Below are positions 19,171 to 28,196 of a stretch of DNA of 64,000 nucleotides, piece by piece. Under the pieces are notes generated by a model. That model saw only the letters and a list, made by a program, of their open reading frames with translations, had not been told where the DNA came from and made no database searches. The position numbers and the translations under genes were made by a program. The stretch comes from Chloroflexota bacterium (GTDB lineage: Bacteria > Chloroflexota > Anaerolineae > Anaerolineales > Villigracilaceae), in NCBI GenBank assembly GCA_013388855.1, contig JACAEM010000008.1:1-64000 (forward strand), written 5' to 3'. Each line of letters begins with the position of its first letter. The first letter of the stretch is position 1.

Positions 19171-21348
19171 CTATCTTGTGTAAGTGATCGTCCCGTAACT
19201 TGCCACAAAGTTATTGTCGAAATCATAGGCAATGATCCCGACTGCGTAATCGCCGTCTGCCGGGTAACTGGCATAAAACGAGAACCCCTCCTCACCCCAG
19301 GTAAAGACATCCTCGCTCAGGTCGTAATTGAAGATTGGGTTGTCGTCGGCATCATAAGTGTAATACTGAACGTAATCCGTAAATGTATCACCAAGCTGGG
19401 GGGTGATTTCCACCGGTGTGCTGGCTCCGTTCTCGTCCGCATCGGGGTAGGCATAGGCATAGAGGAAATTCCCATCTGCATCGAAGAAGAGGGATGCCTC
19501 GACCGGAATACCGCTCTGGGCATCGGTGTATTGACCATAAACAGTGTATACGGTCTCACCGTCCGCGCTCAGGTATTCGTACGGCTCCAGCAGGACATAC
19601 GCATCGTGCGTACCATCGGTCATGGCGTAGAGCGAAGGCGACCATTCATATTGCACCTGCACAGGGCTGTCTCCATAATCCGGCATGTTCACACCATCGA
19701 CGGTAGCGGTATTCTCCGCGATATAGTAAGAGACATCGCCGATCCAGTAAGATTCGGTGTCCGGGTCCCAGAAATACAGAGCTGTATGTATGTAGGCGAC
19801 ATTCCCTTCCACTGTAGTAGAGACGGTCACCACCTCGTCGCCGGAGATCTCGGTATCGGAAATCTGGATCGGGCCAATGGTCAGTTGAGAGGCGCCGGGA
19901 GCCACGATTTCCGCTGCGCGCGAAGGCGTGGTCGTCATCCCCTCCTGTGGGGCGAATTCCTCCCCGGTATAGTGATAGGCGAGAAACTCATCCCACACCG
20001 ATTGATCGAGGAACTTGTACGAAGACTCCGCGTAATACGGAGGGAAATCCGAGCTGAACTCGGTCAGGTAATATACATCTGAATCGGGGAAGTGGAAGGC
20101 GATCCCATTCGAGCCGGACATGTTGATTCCATGTTTTTCGGTGACCACCGCCGAGTCGATCGCCGCCTGCAATTGGATGGCTGTCTGTTGGACTTCCGGG
20201 TCGGAGGTCAGGCTGGTCAGCACCTCGGAGAAGTTGCCGAGGTCGATGAACGATGGCGACACGTCCTCACCAAACAGGGAGAAATAACTGCGCGTGTATG
20301 TGCGCGCCTCAGCGACAAGCCCCTGGTCAATGGAAGCCATGGCAGAAACGAACTGGTTCATCGCGCCGATCACATCAGGGACACGCGCGCTTTGGATGGC
20401 GCTGAGCGTGGTGGTGGATTCTTCCTGCGCGATCTCGGCTTCGGTTGCTCTCACCTCCGTCAGCAGGGTGTCGTTGACCACGTAGGTGGAAACGATGGAC
20501 TGCGAAAGCCCGCCTCCATCCAACGCCGGGTTCTGGGTCAACTGCCCCAGCCAGGCTGCGTATGACCAGCCATATCCCGGAATAACCTCCTCCGAGGCGA
20601 CCATGTAATTCGAGTAGGGATAGAGGGAACCGAACACTTCGATCTGACCCATTAAACAGGCATCGAAGCCAATCAGCTCGAATTTGTCGATCCCCGTGTT
20701 CTGGCGGATTTGTTCGATAGACGAGACGATCTCCGGCATGGTCAGGGATGAATTGGGCGCGGAAAAATCCGAGAAACCGCCTGTCCAGCCGCCGCCATGA
20801 TCGGACATCACGAGCGCGTATTTTTTCGCGGGGTAGCGCTGCACCGCCCAAGTGACGAAATCGACCAAAGTCTGCGGATGACCCATGTCCGCTTCGCCAA
20901 CCGATTCGACGACAGGAGAGGTAATGTGATTGAGGTCGCCGTCGCGCTGGATCAGGTACCGGCGCGTGTCCGACCAGTCCCCATCGCCCGAGAAACCGCG
21001 TGCATACCGGTCAATCTGAACGACGATGTTCACCTGCGGAGTGGATCCGACCAATTCCATCTCATTGACGTCAAACCACATATTCTCTTCCAGTACATCG
21101 TCATCCGCCGCGGAATAGACGATGACCGTCCATTCAGGCAGTCCGGAGGTATCCGCAGTCGGCTGGTTGAGGGGAACGTCAACAGATGGAGTGACAGGGG
21201 TATCGGGAGTCGTCGGGTTCAACATGTCAGAGATAAACCGATCTCCATAATACAACCCGATCGCTCCGGCACAACATAAACAGGCAAGGCATACTACAAC
21301 CGCCACAGCGACGGATGGAAGTACAAATTTTGAATTCGAATTTCCCAT
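19171..21348 (-). CDS. Clostripain-family (C11) cysteine peptidase, membrane anchored
   Basis: 725 residues. The N-terminal segment 11-37 is a membrane anchor rich in Cys and Val, followed by a Thr/Pro linker. The peptidase domain begins at PEWTVIVYSAADDD. Catalytic His184 is in SDHGGGW and Cys231 in FDACLMG, the C11 dyad pattern; the family cleaves after basic residues. Residues about 500-725 look like a beta-rich C-terminal domain with many Asp, Tyr and Thr. GGAGAGAGG lies 6 nt before ATG 21348, and a small hairpin (21381-21399) sits at the predicted 5' end of the mRNA. Probably an extracytoplasmic protease. Confidence 0.88.
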   Translation of the reverse strand: MGNSNSKFVLPSVAVAVVVCLACLCCAGAIGLYYGDRFISDMLNPTTPDTPVTPSVDVPLNQPTADTSGLPEWTVIVYSAADDDVLEENMWFDVNEMELVGSTPQVNIVVQIDRYARGFSGDGDWSDTRRYLIQRDGDLNHITSPVVESVGEADMGHPQTLVDFVTWAVQRYPAKKYALVMSDHGGGWTGGFSDFSAPNSSLTMPEIVSSIEQIRQNTGIDKFELIGFDACLMGQIEVFGSLYPYSNYMVASEEVIPGYGWSYAAWLGQLTQNPALDGGGLSQSIVSTYVVNDTLLTEVRATEAEIAQEESTTTLSAIQSARVPDVIGAMNQFVSAMASIDQGLVAEARTYTRSYFSLFGEDVSPSFIDLGNFSEVLTSLTSDPEVQQTAIQLQAAIDSAVVTEKHGINMSGSNGIAFHFPDSDVYYLTEFSSDFPPYYAESSYKFLDQSVWDEFLAYHYTGEEFAPQEGMTTTPSRAAEIVAPGASQLTIGPIQISDTEISGDEVVTVSTTVEGNVAYIHTALYFWDPDTESYWIGDVSYYIAENTATVDGVNMPDYGDSPVQVQYEWSPSLYAMTDGTHDAYVLLEPYEYLSADGETVYTVYGQYTDAQSGIPVEASLFFDADGNFLYAYAYPDADENGASTPVEITPQLGDTFTDYVQYYTYDADDNPIFNYDLSEDVFTWGEEGFSFYASYPADGDYAVGIIAYDFDNNFVASYGTITYTR

Positions 21349-21380
21349 AATAACCTCTCTCCTTGGAAATAAAGCAAATC

Positions 21381-21414
21381 AGAGCGTTTCCAACGCTCTT
21401 ACGTCTCGATTGTA
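21381..21414 (-). promoter_or_regulatory. -10 box and 5'-end hairpin of the C11 peptidase mRNA
   Basis: TACAAT on the minus strand (21414-21409) places the start near 21402. An 8-bp hairpin with a 3-nt loop (21399-21381) would lie at the extreme 5' end and could stabilise the mRNA. Confidence 0.45.
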
Positions 21415-21595
21415 ATATGTGGTTGTGCAAAAGAGAATAAAAGCCCTGACTTCAACCTCTTCCCTGCACAAACCGGACACCATGAGTCCATGTATGAAAA
21501 GTTCCGCGTGTCATTATGGCAGAGAAGATGACGCGTACGCGCACTTAACTACACCCGACACACCCGAACGATTGTTACCTGGATACCCCATCCTC

Positions 21596-22000
21596 TCATC
21601 CGGTCTTCTCGTGTTCCTCCAATTCCGACAGCAACAGATCCAGCGCGCCGACGGAAATCATCAACTCGCGCAGGGAGAGAAGCATCGAAACAATCATCAG
21701 GATCAAGGCAATGGCAAAACTCCATTGACCGCCCGCGGTCCATCCCGCAAAGAGGGCGAACATGCTAAACACACAGAAGAGCAGGCTGAGAACGCCGAAG
21801 ATCTGCATGTTGCGGATCAGGTACGTCCGATAACGCAGGTTGGCAATCTGACCGAGAAGGTTCTCGCTTCGATTCTCCCGATAACGGTCATGCAAATTGC
21901 GGATGATGGTGGCAATTGTCAGAAAACGATTGGTATATGCCAGCATCAACAGTGAAATGGTCGGGAATAACAGGGCGGGGGTGGTAAGGTTGATTTCCAT
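21596..22000 (-). CDS. DUF2721-like membrane protein
   Basis: 134 residues. One N-terminal helix (TTPALLFPTISLLMLAYTNR), a basic soluble segment about 28-60, then two further helices. The layout (helix, RxxxLxxR-type linker, YLIRNMQIFGVLS) matches DUF2721. The ATG at 22000 lies 7 nt after a TATAAT box. The 10-codon extension to 22030 lacks support. Function unknown. About 250 nt downstream of it is non-coding before the C11 peptidase. Confidence 0.7.
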   Translation of the reverse strand: MEINLTTPALLFPTISLLMLAYTNRFLTIATIIRNLHDRYRENRSENLLGQIANLRYRTYLIRNMQIFGVLSLLFCVFSMFALFAGWTAGGQWSFAIALILMIVSMLLSLRELMISVGALDLLLSELEEHEKTG

Positions 22001-22007
22001 ACGCGGG

Positions 22008-22013
22008 ATTATA
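22008..22013 (-). promoter_or_regulatory. -10 box giving a probable leaderless DUF2721-like mRNA
   Basis: TATAAT on the minus strand, 7 nt (CCCGCGT) before ATG 22000. Confidence 0.55.
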
Positions 22014-22033
22014 TCCCCGCCTGTCCACACTCT

Positions 22034-22582
22034 TCAGGATGGATTTTCGCTCTCATCCTTGAATTTGCCCCGTTGTTTCATCGAACGCTCGACCCAAACC
22101 ACGAGCCCCACGAAAGTATACCCAACCACGATACAGATCGCCGCCATGAACAACCACGCCGCGCCGATATAGGTTGAATCCTGGCTGGACTGTCCCAAAA
22201 GGGAAGGGATGGCGAATCCCATATTGTTCATGCGCAGGATGCCTTCGAGCAGGAATCTCCCCGAGGTGGCGGGGTCTGTTATCAATAACGGAATCCCCAT
22301 CGAACACGCCAGCAGAACCGGTGAGAGCAGGTACATCCGCCGGATTTCATCCGTGCTTCTGCCTCTCCCCCAGAACAGCATAACGATCACCATCCACGTA
22401 TACAGCGGCCCCCAAACAATCCCGGAGAACGCAAAAAAGATCACCATCCTCATCAGGAGGTTCGGTTCGGAACTGGTGGTAAAAATATCAAACCCATTCG
22501 CCAGGTAGGTCAGTGCCACAGCGATGGCAAGCAAAAGATATGGAGCCAGCAGGGAAAGATGATAAAAGGTTCTTCGTTTCAC
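22034..22582 (-). CDS. Membrane protein of unknown function
   Basis: 182 residues with about four hydrophobic segments (near 11-30, 43-70, 85-100, 143-168) and a charged C-terminal tail. I recognise no family. It starts 15 nt after the stop of the next gene upstream (22597-23118), so the two probably share a transcript. The start at 22582 (MKRRTFYH) is the only good one. Confidence 0.65.
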   Translation of the reverse strand: MKRRTFYHLSLLAPYLLLAIAVALTYLANGFDIFTTSSEPNLLMRMVIFFAFSGIVWGPLYTWMVIVMLFWGRGRSTDEIRRMYLLSPVLLACSMGIPLLITDPATSGRFLLEGILRMNNMGFAIPSLLGQSSQDSTYIGAAWLFMAAICIVVGYTFVGLVVWVERSMKQRGKFKDESENPS

Positions 22583-22596
22583 GGCGGGAGAAACGG

Positions 22597-23118
22597 TCAG
22601 GCAAAGCCAAACGCGACATGCGACGGGTTGAGCAACACCATCGGCACGTGAAGCGCAGGCATCTGCGGCAGATGGGGATTCGTAATCTCCACTTCATAGA
22701 GGGACATCCAGGAGACACGCGCCACCTCGAGGCTGATACCCACTTCCGTCTGGGTCGAGATACGGATCTTCCCTTTCATCACGAAAGTGCCCACCAGCAC
22801 ATCCACTGATTGCATCGTGCGGTTCGCCTCAGTTGGATCGTAGTCCAGCGGTTCATCGGTCGGCGGCAGGGTATGGAACCCGATCAATTGCAAAGTGGGG
22901 AAATAAATCTCGGAAAACGATAAAGGCTTTGCAGGCCCTCCACCGAACACCAGCACCTGGGGTTTCAGAATATGCAAGTATCGCGGCACCCCATCGGTAC
23001 GAAGCCAGATGTTCACACGCAGAACACTTTTTCGGGTCACCAACTCACCACGCACAAAGGTATCCTGCGTGTACAGCATGACGGGGGTCGTTTTGTCATC
23101 GGCAGAAAGGGTATACAT
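22597..23118 (-). CDS. Soluble protein of unknown function
   Basis: 173 residues, no signal peptide, beta-rich. The start MYTLSADDKTTPVMLYTQD and GELVTRKSVLRVNIWLRTDG suggest a small barrel-like domain, perhaps DUF6812-like, but this is a weak guess. AAGGAG lies 7 nt before ATG 23118 and TATAAT 17 nt before it. First gene of a minus-strand pair; diverges from recJ. Confidence 0.6.
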   Translation of the reverse strand: MYTLSADDKTTPVMLYTQDTFVRGELVTRKSVLRVNIWLRTDGVPRYLHILKPQVLVFGGGPAKPLSFSEIYFPTLQLIGFHTLPPTDEPLDYDPTEANRTMQSVDVLVGTFVMKGKIRISTQTEVGISLEVARVSWMSLYEVEITNPHLPQMPALHVPMVLLNPSHVAFGFA

Positions 23119-23221
23119 GGCGGCTCCTTGAGTCGATTATACACTTGCTTGCTTCTCCGTTCCCCGTTTATACTCTACCCAATCCTTGCAAGCCTGAAAA
23201 ACCCGTACGTCGGACATCCAA

Positions 23222-24922
23222 ATGCACAACAAACGCTGGGTTATTCAACCGCCCATTACACCGCAAGCCGAGGAGGCGCTCCGTAAAGTTCCGCCCATTC
23301 TCCGGCAGATTCTGTTCAACCGCGGCATCAGCACCGATGCAGATGCGCGCGCCTTTGTCAAAGCCGAGCCAAATATCAACACCGACCCTTTCCAATTTAC
23401 CGGCATGCAGGTCGCGGTGGACCGCATCCGCTTTGCATTGGAACATGAAGAACCCATTGCCATCTACGGCGACTATGACGTGGACGGCGTCACCGCCACA
23501 GCGTTGCTCGTACAGACGCTTGAAGAGCTTGGCGCGAACGTGCGCGGCTACATCCCCAACCGGTTCGACGAAGGCTACGGCTTGAACAAGGATGCGCTGG
23601 ACTCCCTCAAAGCGGACGGCGTCAAACTGGTCATCACCGTGGATTGTGGAATCCGCTCGCCGGAGGAAGCGCTTCACGCGCAGACCATCGGGCTGGACCT
23701 CGTTATCAGCGACCATCACCACCCCGATGGCTTGAACCTGCCCTCCGCCCTCGCAGTCATCAACCCCAAACAGCACGGCGACCTCTATCCTGATAAAGAC
23801 CTCGCAGGTGTGGGTATCGCTTACAAAATAGCTGAGGCGCTTTTCAGCCTTCAACCTTCCCCTTTGAATCTTCAAGAATTGCTAGATCTCGTAGCCCTCG
23901 GCACCGTCGCGGACCTTGCCCCGCTCGTCGGCGAGAACCGCTCCCTCGTCCGCAAGGGTCTGCGACAAATCCGAGAAACGAAGCGGCAGGGACTCCACTC
24001 CCTGGCAGGCATCGCCGAAATGAAAATTGACAAGGTGACCGCAGGCAATATCGGCTTTATGCTTGGCCCGCGGTTGAACGCCTCAGGCAGACTCGAATCC
24101 GCGCTGGCGTCTTTCGAACTGTTGACTACAAAAGATTTCATGCGCGCCGGTCAGCTGGCGCAGCAACTGGAGGTGCAGAACCGTCAACGGCAATCCATCA
24201 CCAAGTCAATGCAGCAGAAGGCGGAGGAAATCGCCATGAGCGAAGACCCCGATGCCTACCTCCTGTTTGCGGCACACGAGGAGTTCAATCCGGGCGTGGT
24301 GGGGCTGGCAGCGTCGCGGTTGACGGAGACCCATTATCGCCCCGCGGTGGTCGCGGCAAAAAACGCGGAAGAGACGCGCGGTTCGTGCCGATCCATCCCC
24401 GAGTTTCACATAACCGACGCGCTCGACCAGTGCAAGGATCTGCTCGTCCGCCATGGAGGTCACGCCGCGGCGGCGGGTTTTACCGTGAAGAACGAAAACC
24501 TGCCGGAATTGGTAAGCCGCCTGAAATCCATTGCCAGGGAGCAACTGGCGGACAAGGACTTGCGACAGACCCTCTCTGCCGATATGGAAGTGTCCCTGCC
24601 TGAATTAAATTTCGAAGTATTGAAACACCTCGCGTATCTTGAGCCAACCGGGTATGGTAACCCTGATGCGGTGTTTGTCTCACGCGATGTGAAGGTTAAA
24701 GCATCGCGCACGGTCGGCGCGGATGCCAGGCATCTCAAGTTGACGCTCGAAGACGAGCGCGGCGCGGTTTTCGACTCGATCGGCTTCCGGCTGGGGCATT
24801 TGCAAGGCTCCCTGCCCGCGCGCGTGGATGTGCTGTACACGCTTGAAGCCAACGAGTGGAACGGGCGCACCTCCCTACAACTGAACTTGAAAGATGTCAA
24901 GCCGGCCGGTTTCCCCGATTAG
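23222..24922 (+). CDS. recJ: Single-stranded-DNA-specific exonuclease RecJ
   Basis: 566 residues. 5'-3' exonuclease used in recombination and mismatch repair. DHH-family motifs: DYDVDG (84-89), DCG (141-143), DHH (164-166) and a later DLVALGTVADLAPL. The DHHA1 motif GGHAAAAGFTV is near 415. The OB-like C-terminal part is present, so the length is normal. At 23841-23876 the words CAGCCTTCAACCTTC and TTGAATCTTCAAG form a short LQPSPLNLQ insertion just before DLVALG. TATACT stands about 50 nt upstream. Confidence 0.95.
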   Translation: MHNKRWVIQPPITPQAEEALRKVPPILRQILFNRGISTDADARAFVKAEPNINTDPFQFTGMQVAVDRIRFALEHEEPIAIYGDYDVDGVTATALLVQTLEELGANVRGYIPNRFDEGYGLNKDALDSLKADGVKLVITVDCGIRSPEEALHAQTIGLDLVISDHHHPDGLNLPSALAVINPKQHGDLYPDKDLAGVGIAYKIAEALFSLQPSPLNLQELLDLVALGTVADLAPLVGENRSLVRKGLRQIRETKRQGLHSLAGIAEMKIDKVTAGNIGFMLGPRLNASGRLESALASFELLTTKDFMRAGQLAQQLEVQNRQRQSITKSMQQKAEEIAMSEDPDAYLLFAAHEEFNPGVVGLAASRLTETHYRPAVVAAKNAEETRGSCRSIPEFHITDALDQCKDLLVRHGGHAAAAGFTVKNENLPELVSRLKSIAREQLADKDLRQTLSADMEVSLPELNFEVLKHLAYLEPTGYGNPDAVFVSRDVKVKASRTVGADARHLKLTLEDERGAVFDSIGFRLGHLQGSLPARVDVLYTLEANEWNGRTSLQLNLKDVKPAGFPD

Positions 24923-24928
24923 CCTGAA

Positions 24929-26026
24929 CTATAACCCCCACCTCGGCTGGTAATCGCAATAATCGTTGTTTGTCAGACGACGCAGGTCAGTGCCATCCAC
25001 GCGGATGACGTAAATTTCGCAGCCGTGGTCGTCGCCATATTTATCGAAATAGGCGGTGAAGACCACCCATTTTCCATCCGGCGAAAAGGATGGTCCCTGA
25101 CTGTTTCCGCCGGTCGGCGTGAGCTGGCGGACTCCTGAACCATCGGCGTTCATGATGAAGAGTTCGCGATGCCAGGGTTCGCCGGAGTATGTGACGATAT
25201 ACTGTCCATCCGGTGACCAGTCACTGCGCCCGCGGATGGCTGGCAGGTTGGTGATCTTGCGCTGATTCGTCCCGCTGAGGTTGGTGATGAACAATTGGAC
25301 GCGTCCGTCCTTATCCGTGGAAGCGTACAGGATTTGTTTGCTGGTGGGAGACCAGGTCGGGTCCCAGCCAAAGACCTGCGGGATCTTGTCGGCGTTTTCG
25401 CCGTTCCGATTCATAAGCCAGATCTGGTACTGGTCGTTTGTCGGCGACCAACGCGTGAAGGCGATGTAGTCGCCGTTGGGAGAGATTTCGGGCGCGGTGG
25501 TTACGCCAAATCTGCCTGTCAGGCGATCAACGCTTCCATCGCCAAGATCGTATTCGTAGATCTCGTACACATTTTCCTCACGGAAACCGGAATAGACAAA
25601 ACTTTTCCCATCTGGAGCGAGGGAGGGATAGAAATGGCGGATGCCATCCTCTTTGGTCAGCCTGCGGTAGCCGGTTCCGTCCGCGTTCATGATGCAGACC
25701 TGCTCGGAATATTGCGCTTGGAAGATCTGACAGGTAAAGACGATGTGCCCGGTGAGTTGATCGGCTGGAGAAGGTGAAGGGACATTCCCCTCAGGGGTGG
25801 GCGTTAATGGGATTGCCGTCGGTGTGGAGAAATTGAAGTCGGGGGTGGGAAGCGGTTCGGTCGGTGCGGGAGGCGTATACGATAGCGGCGTGGATGCCTG
25901 CAGCGTGGCGAACAGGTCAGGGGTCGGGGAGGAAGCGGCGGGCAGGTTGCATCCCGCGCTGGAGAGGATGAAGAGGAAGGTCAAGCAGAGTCTGACTCTA
26001 TGGATGGTCCAGTTCGATTGATTCAA
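24929..26026 (-). CDS. WD40/TolB-like beta-propeller lipoprotein
   Basis: 365 residues from a TTG start. I chose TTG 26026 because GAGGAG lies 7 nt upstream and it gives a lipoprotein signal (MNQSNWTIHRVR, hydrophobic core, SSAGC). The frame upstream of it runs through the HypA-like gene. A Thr/Pro linker leads to about six propeller blades with the PD40 pattern (YRRLTKEDG, SPNGDYIAFTRW, SPDGKWVVFTAY, LRRLTNNDY). Such propellers usually bind ligands or proteins outside the cell; no specific role can be named. It overlaps the HypA-like gene by 29 nt and converges with recJ. Confidence 0.78.
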   Translation of the reverse strand: MNQSNWTIHRVRLCLTFLFILSSAGCNLPAASSPTPDLFATLQASTPLSYTPPAPTEPLPTPDFNFSTPTAIPLTPTPEGNVPSPSPADQLTGHIVFTCQIFQAQYSEQVCIMNADGTGYRRLTKEDGIRHFYPSLAPDGKSFVYSGFREENVYEIYEYDLGDGSVDRLTGRFGVTTAPEISPNGDYIAFTRWSPTNDQYQIWLMNRNGENADKIPQVFGWDPTWSPTSKQILYASTDKDGRVQLFITNLSGTNQRKITNLPAIRGRSDWSPDGQYIVTYSGEPWHRELFIMNADGSGVRQLTPTGGNSQGPSFSPDGKWVVFTAYFDKYGDDHGCEIYVIRVDGTDLRRLTNNDYCDYQPRWGL

Positions 26027-26336
26027 GGAAACACTCCTCGCCCGCCAGAATTTTTGCGCCGAAACTGCCGCAATACGGGCAGCGGATCTGCCGGTCGCTG
26101 GGATGATATTTTTGGAAACAGGCCATGCACTGCACTTCCGCTTGGATAAGACGGATGTGAAGCCGCGACTGTTCCGCCAGTGTACCCCGACTGAGTTCAT
26201 TCCAAAGTTGTCGAATGGTTACATCTGTGACCTCGGCGAGTTCGCCCAGAACCAAATTTACATCCGTTACAGGATGTGAGTGGGCTTGTTGAAGGACTCT
26301 TTCGAGGATAGAACGAAGGGCTTCGATTTCACGCAT
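25998..26336 (-). CDS. HypA-like zinc-ribbon protein lacking the nickel-binding His
   Basis: 112 residues from ATG 26336. The alignment to HypA is clear by eye (MREIEALRSILERVL, then VNLVLGELAEVTD, then a zinc ribbon CMAC...CPYC, then ECFLESIEL). HypA delivers nickel to hydrogenase through its N-terminal Met-His-Glu. Here the second residue is Arg, so the nickel site appears lost. An in-frame ATG at 26363 would add nine residues without restoring it. No hydrogenase or urease genes adjoin. It overlaps the propeller gene start by 29 nt. Confidence 0.72.
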   Translation of the reverse strand: MREIEALRSILERVLQQAHSHPVTDVNLVLGELAEVTDVTIRQLWNELSRGTLAEQSRLHIRLIQAEVQCMACFQKYHPSDRQIRCPYCGSFGAKILAGEECFLESIELDHP

Positions 26337-26445
26337 GGAAAACAAATCACTGCTGATGTACATTGTCCCGAAAGTTTGAGCGACTCGGCAAGATTCTCCC
26401 AGGAAACCCTTCGGGACGTATACAGGGATGGGAAAATAAAAAATA

Positions 26446-26917
26446 CCTCAGGTCCGTTTATAAGCCGCATTCTGTCCATGACGCCAAAGCGCCACTGTGC
26501 GATCATCTCTCTGGGCGGTGCGTTGCCGCGCCGCTCGGTGCGGCCTACCCGGGACTGACCCAATCACCGTGTGAAAGGGTACGTATGAAGACGAGCAGTC
26601 TCCCGCCGTCCGCAGACGGCTTCGTCCCTGCTTGGCCTTGCTCCCGGCGGGGGTTACCTGGCCATCCACATTACTGCAGATGCCGGTGGTCTTTTACACC
26701 ACCTTTTCACCATCACCCCCTCACCCCTGCGCCCCTCTCCCAGTGGAAGAGGGGATGGGGGTAAGGGTGGCTGTTTGTTTCTGTGGCCCTTGTCCGGCAG
26801 GTTAGCTCCTCACGGAGGGTTCCCCGCCCCGGGTGCTATCCGACGCCGTGCTCTATGGAGTGCGGACTTTCCTCGATCCCGTAAACACAGGACCGCGATC
26901 GCCCAACCGACCTGAGG
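26446..26917 (-). ncRNA. rnpB: RNase P RNA (class A), with an expanded arm
   Basis: Matures tRNA 5' ends. The 5' core reads GAGGAAAGTCCGCACTCC (complement around 26858-26875). The 3' core GACAGAATGCGGCTTAT lies near 26463-26480. Other landmarks are GCAAGGCC and CCCGGGTAGGCC. The ends pair as P1: CCTCAGGTC at 26917-26909 with GACCTGAGG at 26454-26446. A T run on the RNA strand follows (26445-26433). A canonical promoter puts the start exactly at 26917. At about 472 nt it is longer than usual (roughly 380-400 in E. coli). The excess is a palindromic repeat at 26709-26771, in the region corresponding to P12. Confidence 0.95.
26709..26771. repeat. Palindromic GAGAGGGGATGGGGGT repeat inserted in rnpB
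   Basis: The left arm CCCTCACCCCTGCGCCCCTC pairs with a right arm AGAGGGGATGGGGGTAAGGG. The 3' half nearly matches the element in the kynureninase gene (35301-35343). In RNase P RNA it would form a long hairpin on P12. Confidence 0.75.
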
Positions 26918-26924
26918 CAACTGC

Positions 26925-26953
26925 ATCATACACGCAAGGGAATGGAGCGTCAA
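26925..26953 (-). promoter_or_regulatory. rnpB promoter
   Basis: -35 TTGACG (26953-26948), 17-nt spacer, -10 TATGAT (26930-26925), then 7 nt to the 5' end of RNase P RNA as defined by P1 pairing. A good local calibration of start-site spacing. Confidence 0.8.
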
Positions 26954-27056
26954 CGGCAATCGACAATTTTGAAAATCGGCAAATCGGTCTGAAATTTCGC
27001 TTAAATGACATTAAAATAGGAGACAGCAAGAAAGCAGCGGAAATGATGGAGTCATT

Positions 27057-28196
27057 GTGAGCAACTGGCCCGGAAAAACAATCATCGGTCTTACCGGCAA
27101 CATCGCCACCGGTAAGAGCGTTGTGCGGCGTATGCTGGAGCATCTTGGCGCATATACCATCGATGCAGACGCGCTTGCGCACCGCGTCATTGCCAAAGGC
27201 GCGCCGGGATATCAGCCCGTGCTTGACAAATTCGGCAGCTGGCTCCTCGACAAGGATGGTCAGATCGACCGGAGCCGGCTCGGACGCCTCGTCTTCTCGG
27301 ACGCGCAGGCGCTGGCGCAGCTCGAAGACATCATTCACCCCTACGTCATTCAGGCGGTGGAAATGCTTGTCAAACGCGCCAGCCAGAGCGTGGTTGTGGT
27401 TGAAGCCATCAAACTGCTCGAATCGGACCTGCGTAACAAATGTGACAGCATCTGGGTCACGGATGCGCCGCAGGAGGTCCAGATCGAACGCCTCATCCGC
27501 AAGCGCAACTTGAGCCGTGAGGACGCCCTGCAGCGGGTCCATTCGCAATCCGCACAGAAGGAAAAACTCGCCGCGGCAAAGGTCGTCATCACCAACAACG
27601 GATCATACGAGGACCTGTGGAAGCAGGTCACCGAGGCATGGAAACGCATCGCCCCCTCCCAGGAGGCTGGTCCCGCGACACAGGTCTTTACCAAGTCGGG
27701 AGCGGGCGCGTTCTCCCTCCAACGCGGCAAACCGCGCGATTCGCAAAAGATCGCGGACCTCATCAGCCGCCTGAGCAAAGGGAAACGCCACATGACAAAA
27801 GACGAAGTCATGGAAGCCTTCGGCGACAAAGCCTTCCTGCTCCTCCTCATGGGCAATGAACTTGTCGGCGTGGCGGGCTGGCAGGTGGAAAATCTCGTAG
27901 CGCGCACCACCGACCTCTACCTCGACCCGAAAGCCGCCGCCGACAAGGCCCTGCCGCTCATCATGGCCGAAGTGGAGCGCGCCTCGAGCGAACTGCAATG
28001 CGAGGCTTCGCTGGTCTTTCCTCCCATCGAATTGGTCGGCTTCGATTCGGTCTGGAAACATCTCGGCTACGAACGCCGTTCTCCCGACACCTTGGGCGTG
28101 CGGGCATGGACGGATGCCGCGAACGAATCCATGCCCAAAGCCTCGGCGCTCTTCTTCAAGCAGCTCCGCACCGACCGTGTGCTCAGACCGATCTAG
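27057..28196 (+). CDS. coaE: Dephospho-CoA kinase fused to a GNAT-like domain
   Basis: 379 residues from GTG 27057. Residues 1-200 are a full CoaE: P-loop GLTGNIATGKS, DADALAHRVI, GRLVFSD, HPYV and the LID/CoA region with QSAQKEKLAAA. It phosphorylates dephospho-CoA to CoA. Residues about 215-379 are an extra domain. ELVGVAGWQVENLVARTTDLYLDP and the following helix resemble the core strands of an N-acetyltransferase (GNAT) fold. Normal CoaE is about 200 residues, so this is a fusion. The GTG overlaps a TGA of a meaningless short frame. TAAAAT lies about 40 nt upstream. The role of the second domain is unknown. Confidence 0.88.
   Translation: MSNWPGKTIIGLTGNIATGKSVVRRMLEHLGAYTIDADALAHRVIAKGAPGYQPVLDKFGSWLLDKDGQIDRSRLGRLVFSDAQALAQLEDIIHPYVIQAVEMLVKRASQSVVVVEAIKLLESDLRNKCDSIWVTDAPQEVQIERLIRKRNLSREDALQRVHSQSAQKEKLAAAKVVITNNGSYEDLWKQVTEAWKRIAPSQEAGPATQVFTKSGAGAFSLQRGKPRDSQKIADLISRLSKGKRHMTKDEVMEAFGDKAFLLLLMGNELVGVAGWQVENLVARTTDLYLDPKAAADKALPLIMAEVERASSELQCEASLVFPPIELVGFDSVWKHLGYERRSPDTLGVRAWTDAANESMPKASALFFKQLRTDRVLRPI

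Noticed and set aside
26363-27060. Plus-strand frames 26363-26764 and 26833-27060
   Set aside because: They run antisense through rnpB and its promoter; no coding character.
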